A DNA stretch of 64,000 nt. It comes from Flavobacterium sp. UBA6135 (GTDB taxonomy: Bacteria; Bacteroidota; Bacteroidia; Flavobacteriales; Flavobacteriaceae). Numbering within the stretch: position 1 is the stretch's first letter; each line of letters starts with the position of its first letter. The stretch covers positions 20,239 through 84,238 of the forward strand of contig NZ_DIVJ01000007.1 in the NCBI RefSeq assembly GCF_002428305.1, written 5' to 3'. Below the pieces are notes generated by a model. That model was not told the DNA's origin, did not search any database, and was given only the letters and a program-made list of their open reading frames with translations. Below, one piece after another: positions 61,194-64,000 of this stretch. The position numbers and the translations under genes were made by a program.

Positions 61194-62105
61194 TTAAAAG
61201 AATCTTGGTGAAACAATTTTACTGTAATTTTTGAATAATTCAAATCTCAAAAACACTTCATGAGAACCGGAATTAAAACGTCTTAAGTTTGTGGTTTCTC
61301 TATCATAAGCATATCCTATAAAGATTTGGTCAGACACTTGAAAACCAGCCATTCCACTGAAAGCGGCATCCCATCGATAAGCTGCTCCTAAAACAAATTT
61401 CTCATTTATTAAGAAGTTTCCGGAAATATCCACTTGTACAGGTGCTCCTTCAACAGCTTTTGTTAAAAAAGCGGGTTTGAATTTTAAATCAGGTGACAAA
61501 TCAAAAACGTAACCACCAATTAAATAGAAGTTCTTTCTCTCTTTGTTAATAGCTACTGAATTATCATCATATCTTGTCATCTCAAAAATATGAGGAACTG
61601 ACAATCCAAAATACAATCTATCTGAATGTAAATAGACACCAGCACCTAAATTAGGTGTAAAGTTATTTCTTAAATTTTGAAATTGCGGATCTCCTTGATC
61701 TTGCGGATTAAGTTTATTCACATCTAAATTAAAAAGATTTGCAGTACCTTTTAATCCGAAAGACAATTTAAATGTTTCTGATGTATTGATAGTATATGAA
61801 ACATCAGCAGAAATTGTGTTTTCGTCTGTTGGACCAATGCGGTCATTAACAAAAGATAATCCAAGACCTAATTTACTGTTTCCTATTGGAGTATTTAAAG
61901 AAGCTGCGTTTGTAACAGGAGCTCCATCTAAACCAACCCATTGTGTTCTGTGTAATCCAAAAACACTCATTACTCCACGAGATCCCGCGTAGGCCGGGTT
62001 GACATTAATGGTATTATACATGTACTGTGTGTATTGAGCATCTTGTTGAGCAAAGCTAACAAAACCACTAAACATCAAAGCGAAAAATAAAATTTTTGTT
62101 TTCAT
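61194..62105 (-). CDS. PorP/SprF-family type IX secretion membrane protein
   Basis: A 303-aa outer membrane protein with signal peptide (ending SFAQ). The barrel sequence has QDAQYTQYMYNTINVNPAYAGSRGVMSVFGLHRTQWVGLDGAPVTNA, the hallmark of PorP/SprF. Type B T9SS cargo often depends on a PorP/SprF homolog encoded beside it; here it sits between the repeat adhesin and the OmpA/PD40 gene. It probably anchors or guides that adhesin rather than being the core SprF. Confidence 0.93.
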   Translation of the reverse strand: MKTKILFFALMFSGFVSFAQQDAQYTQYMYNTINVNPAYAGSRGVMSVFGLHRTQWVGLDGAPVTNAASLNTPIGNSKLGLGLSFVNDRIGPTDENTISADVSYTINTSETFKLSFGLKGTANLFNLDVNKLNPQDQGDPQFQNLRNNFTPNLGAGVYLHSDRLYFGLSVPHIFEMTRYDDNSVAINKERKNFYLIGGYVFDLSPDLKFKPAFLTKAVEGAPVQVDISGNFLINEKFVLGAAYRWDAAFSGMAGFQVSDQIFIGYAYDRETTNLRRFNSGSHEVFLRFELFKNYSKIVSPRFF

Positions 62106-62124
62106 TTAATTTATTTTTTAGAAA

Positions 62125-62150
62125 CCCGAGGGTGTTTTTCAACCCTCAGG
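62125..62150 (-). terminator. Intercistronic hairpin between adhesin and porP genes
   Basis: The stem CCTGAGGGT / ACCCTCGGG (one mismatch), with an 8-nt loop, lies 9 nt past the adhesin stop. The T run after it on the minus strand is short, so it may attenuate or protect the message rather than stop transcription fully. Confidence 0.5.
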
Positions 62151-62158
62151 AATTATAT

Positions 62159-64000
62159 TTATCTAGTTAGGTATAACCATCCTTCTTTACTTACTGTTGA
62201 ACCTTCAACAGTTTTATATTGAATGATGTAGAAATAGGTTCCTGTTGGTAATTCTGCAGACTTGTTTAAAGTTGCTCTTCCTTCAGATACTCCTCTGAAA
62301 ACTCTGGTATTATTATCATAGCCACGAGTTTCAAACACTAACACGCCCCAACGGTTATAAATTTCCACAGTGTTATCTGTATAACACTCATTGTTATTAA
62401 TATTCTCGATATAGAATACATCATTTAACCCATCTCCATTTGGAGACATTGCATTGTAAACTTCAATTGGTCCACAAGGTAAAACTACACAAAGATCATT
62501 AACATTCATCGTAATCTCAATAATTCTTGGACAAACACTATTTGAAATTACATATTGCAGTCTATAGTCTCCTGTCTCACTAACTGATGCAGGATTGAAA
62601 ATGCTTCCTTCTAAACCTCCCGAGCCATCAAAATCTATCCAAGTTCCGTTTTGTTCTACACCTGGATCAAGCAAAGAAAATAAATCAATTGCATCATCTT
62701 CTATACACAACTCACTCTCTAAAGTTTCAATAGTATTCACTATTGTAACATTTATGGTTTGGGTATATGTCTCAGAATTTCCACATGAATCAGATACTAA
62801 CCAACTTCTAACTATTGAATAACTGTTTTGAGTTTGATTGATCGTTTCTTCTGTAAATACGACATCGACTTCAGTTGAACATGTATCTGTGAACTCTAAT
62901 TCCGGCATAACAGGAATTTGATCACAACTCACATTTATTACTGACTCAAACTGAGTAGCCGGAACCGGTGCTGTATTATCTTCAACTGTAATAACTTGAG
63001 TATGCATTGTTGAATTTCCACAAATATCAATTGCCAACCAAGATCTGTTGATTTGATATTCACCTTCACAAGAACCGTTTACAATTACTTCATTGAACTG
63101 TACAGTTGCAGTTCCACAATTATCGATTGCTGTTAAAATAGCCGCAGCTGGAATTGAATCACACTCAACTGTTGTGTCTGCAGGTAAAGATTCAACAAAT
63201 GTCGGTGCTGTAATATCTTGGACTGTGATTGTTTGAACATGTGTAATTTCATTATTACAAGTATCAACAGCTAACCAAGTTCTTGTAATAACATATGAGT
63301 TAGCACAATCTCCAATTGCAATTGATTCTACAAAAGTTACTGTCGCTTCACTACATATATCATTTGCAGTTAATACAGCCGCAGTAGGAATTGCTTCACA
63401 AGAAACTGTTAGGTCTGCCGGTAATGCTTCCACAAAAGATGGCGGAGTAGTATCTTGAACAATAATCGTTTGTGTATGTGTTACAAAATTACCACATGAA
63501 TCTGTTGCGGTCCATGTTCTTGTAAGTGTAAATGCACCTGCACAATTTGAATTACTTGTATTATTCTCTACCAAAGTTACAATTGCCTCTCCACAATTAT
63601 CAATCGCTGTTACATTTTCAGGTACAGGAATAAATCCACATTCTGCTTTGGTATCTTGTGGTAAAACTCCAACAAATGTTGGTGCTGTTGTATCTTGAAC
63701 AGTAATTACTTGAGTATGAATAGTAGTATTACCACAAGAATCGACTGCCGTCCAATATCTTGTAATTATATAAGATCCATCACAAGTGTAATTATCTTCC
63801 GTTTTTGTAAAAGTTACTGTTGCTGTACTACAATTATCAGTTGCAGTCAATGTTACAGCTCCAGGAATTGCATCACATTCTACCGTTATATCTTGTGGTA
63901 AATCTCCAACGAATAAAGGTGCAGTAGTGTCTTCTACTGTTATCGTTTGAACGTGTGTTGTTGTGTTTCCACAAGCATCTGTTGCTGTCCATGTTCTGGT
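62159..64000 (-). CDS. T9SS type B repeat adhesin (HYR-like), partial at the window end
   Basis: The reading frame is open to the window edge, so the 5' end is missing; 613 codons plus stop are visible. It is made of 79-80 aa repeats with the signature TRTWTATDxCGN, ITVxDTTAPxF, VECxxIP and ATDNC, each with four Cys, like HYR-type beta-sandwich modules (five are visible). Then a closing ELCIEDDAIDLFSLLDPG region and the type B sorting domain VYNAMSPNGDGLNDVFYI to EGWLYLTR. Neighbours PorP/SprF and OmpA/PD40 downstream on the same strand fit a T9SS adhesin operon. A start at 63850 would be TTG inside a repeat and is rejected. Confidence 0.93.
   Translation of the reverse strand, partial: TRTWTATDACGNTTTHVQTITVEDTTAPLFVGDLPQDITVECDAIPGAVTLTATDNCSTATVTFTKTEDNYTCDGSYIITRYWTAVDSCGNTTIHTQVITVQDTTAPTFVGVLPQDTKAECGFIPVPENVTAIDNCGEAIVTLVENNTSNSNCAGAFTLTRTWTATDSCGNFVTHTQTIIVQDTTPPSFVEALPADLTVSCEAIPTAAVLTANDICSEATVTFVESIAIGDCANSYVITRTWLAVDTCNNEITHVQTITVQDITAPTFVESLPADTTVECDSIPAAAILTAIDNCGTATVQFNEVIVNGSCEGEYQINRSWLAIDICGNSTMHTQVITVEDNTAPVPATQFESVINVSCDQIPVMPELEFTDTCSTEVDVVFTEETINQTQNSYSIVRSWLVSDSCGNSETYTQTINVTIVNTIETLESELCIEDDAIDLFSLLDPGVEQNGTWIDFDGSGGLEGSIFNPASVSETGDYRLQYVISNSVCPRIIEITMNVNDLCVVLPCGPIEVYNAMSPNGDGLNDVFYIENINNNECYTDNTVEIYNRWGVLVFETRGYDNNTRVFRGVSEGRATLNKSAELPTGTYFYIIQYKTVEGSTVSKEGWLYLTR
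62813..64000 (-). repeat. Five tandem ~79-aa adhesin modules
   Basis: Units (237-240 bp) start at 64000, 63763, 63523, 63286 and 63049, read leftwards. Each begins with [TN]R[TYS]W[TL]A[TVI]D and keeps four Cys. The last is most diverged. Copies probably continue past the window. Confidence 0.88.

Noticed and set aside
63848..63850. A TTG start for the adhesin at 63850
   Set aside because: The reading frame is open through 64000 and encodes another repeat unit (ending ECDAIPGAVT), so the codon is internal and the gene is cut by the window edge.

Overview
The window is an AT-rich stretch of a Bacteroidota chromosome, most likely Flavobacteriaceae and Flavobacterium-like. The evidence is type IX secretion (T9SS) type B sorting domains on three secreted proteins, a PorP/SprF protein paired with an OmpA/PD40 lipoprotein-like partner, a TonB receptor/DUF4249 pair, a CAL67264-type micro membrane protein, a monomeric isocitrate dehydrogenase, TANNTTTG-type -7 promoter boxes, no Shine-Dalgarno signals, and the gene order holA / HsdR_N protein. 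No tRNA, rRNA, CRISPR array, insertion sequence or prophage was seen. It reads as ordinary core chromosome with secreted or surface accessory genes from about 43.4 kb onward.

Layout. 0-9.2 kb: ettA, a micro membrane protein, holA, an orphan PD-(D/E)XK protein, a GT2 glycosyltransferase, an OmpA lipoprotein, a Sua5/YrdC protein, a BadF-type kinase, and a pfkA-gapA unit. 9.3-16.2 kb: a giant TamB-like protein divergent from tsaD-rsmE-DUF4159. 16.3-22.6 kb: rpsF-rpsR-rplI, a LytTR response regulator, and priA/yihY/nadC. 22.7-26.4 kb: a split YgaP (rhodanese plus DUF2892), two thioredoxin-fold proteins, and a MarR-nitroreductase-YceI unit. 26.5-33.1 kb: a complete trpEGDCFBA operon behind a leader-peptide attenuator. 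33.2-43.4 kb: rplS, icd, a TonB receptor with its DUF4249 lipoprotein, thiamine pyrophosphokinase, rlmF and uvrB. 43.4-55.3 kb: an amylase-like lipoprotein, a zinc-ribbon protein, an ABC exporter, two large T9SS type B proteins and an esterase. 55.3-58.7 kb: typA/bipA, pdxH and a CAP-domain lipoprotein. 59.2-64 kb: an operon of a long repeat adhesin (cut by the window end), PorP/SprF and an OmpA/PD40 protein.

Regulation is the most interesting layer. (1) A 13-bp box, TGCATTTCATCGA, occurs as direct repeats 21 bp apart upstream of the orphan LytTR regulator and upstream of the CAP lipoprotein, with a weaker pair before the zinc-ribbon gene. This suggests a small LytTR regulon. (2) Arrays with an 8-bp period (TYAGNAMC) lie between the -7 box and the start codon of both uvrB and the rhodanese gene. 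(3) Three TTGTA-N2-TACAA palindromes sit in the marR promoter. (4) The trp operon has a leader peptide with three consecutive Trp codons and an intrinsic attenuator. (5) The rplS leader and the rpsR-rplI spacer can both form nested stems. All calls come from reading the sequence; no database search or folding program was run.
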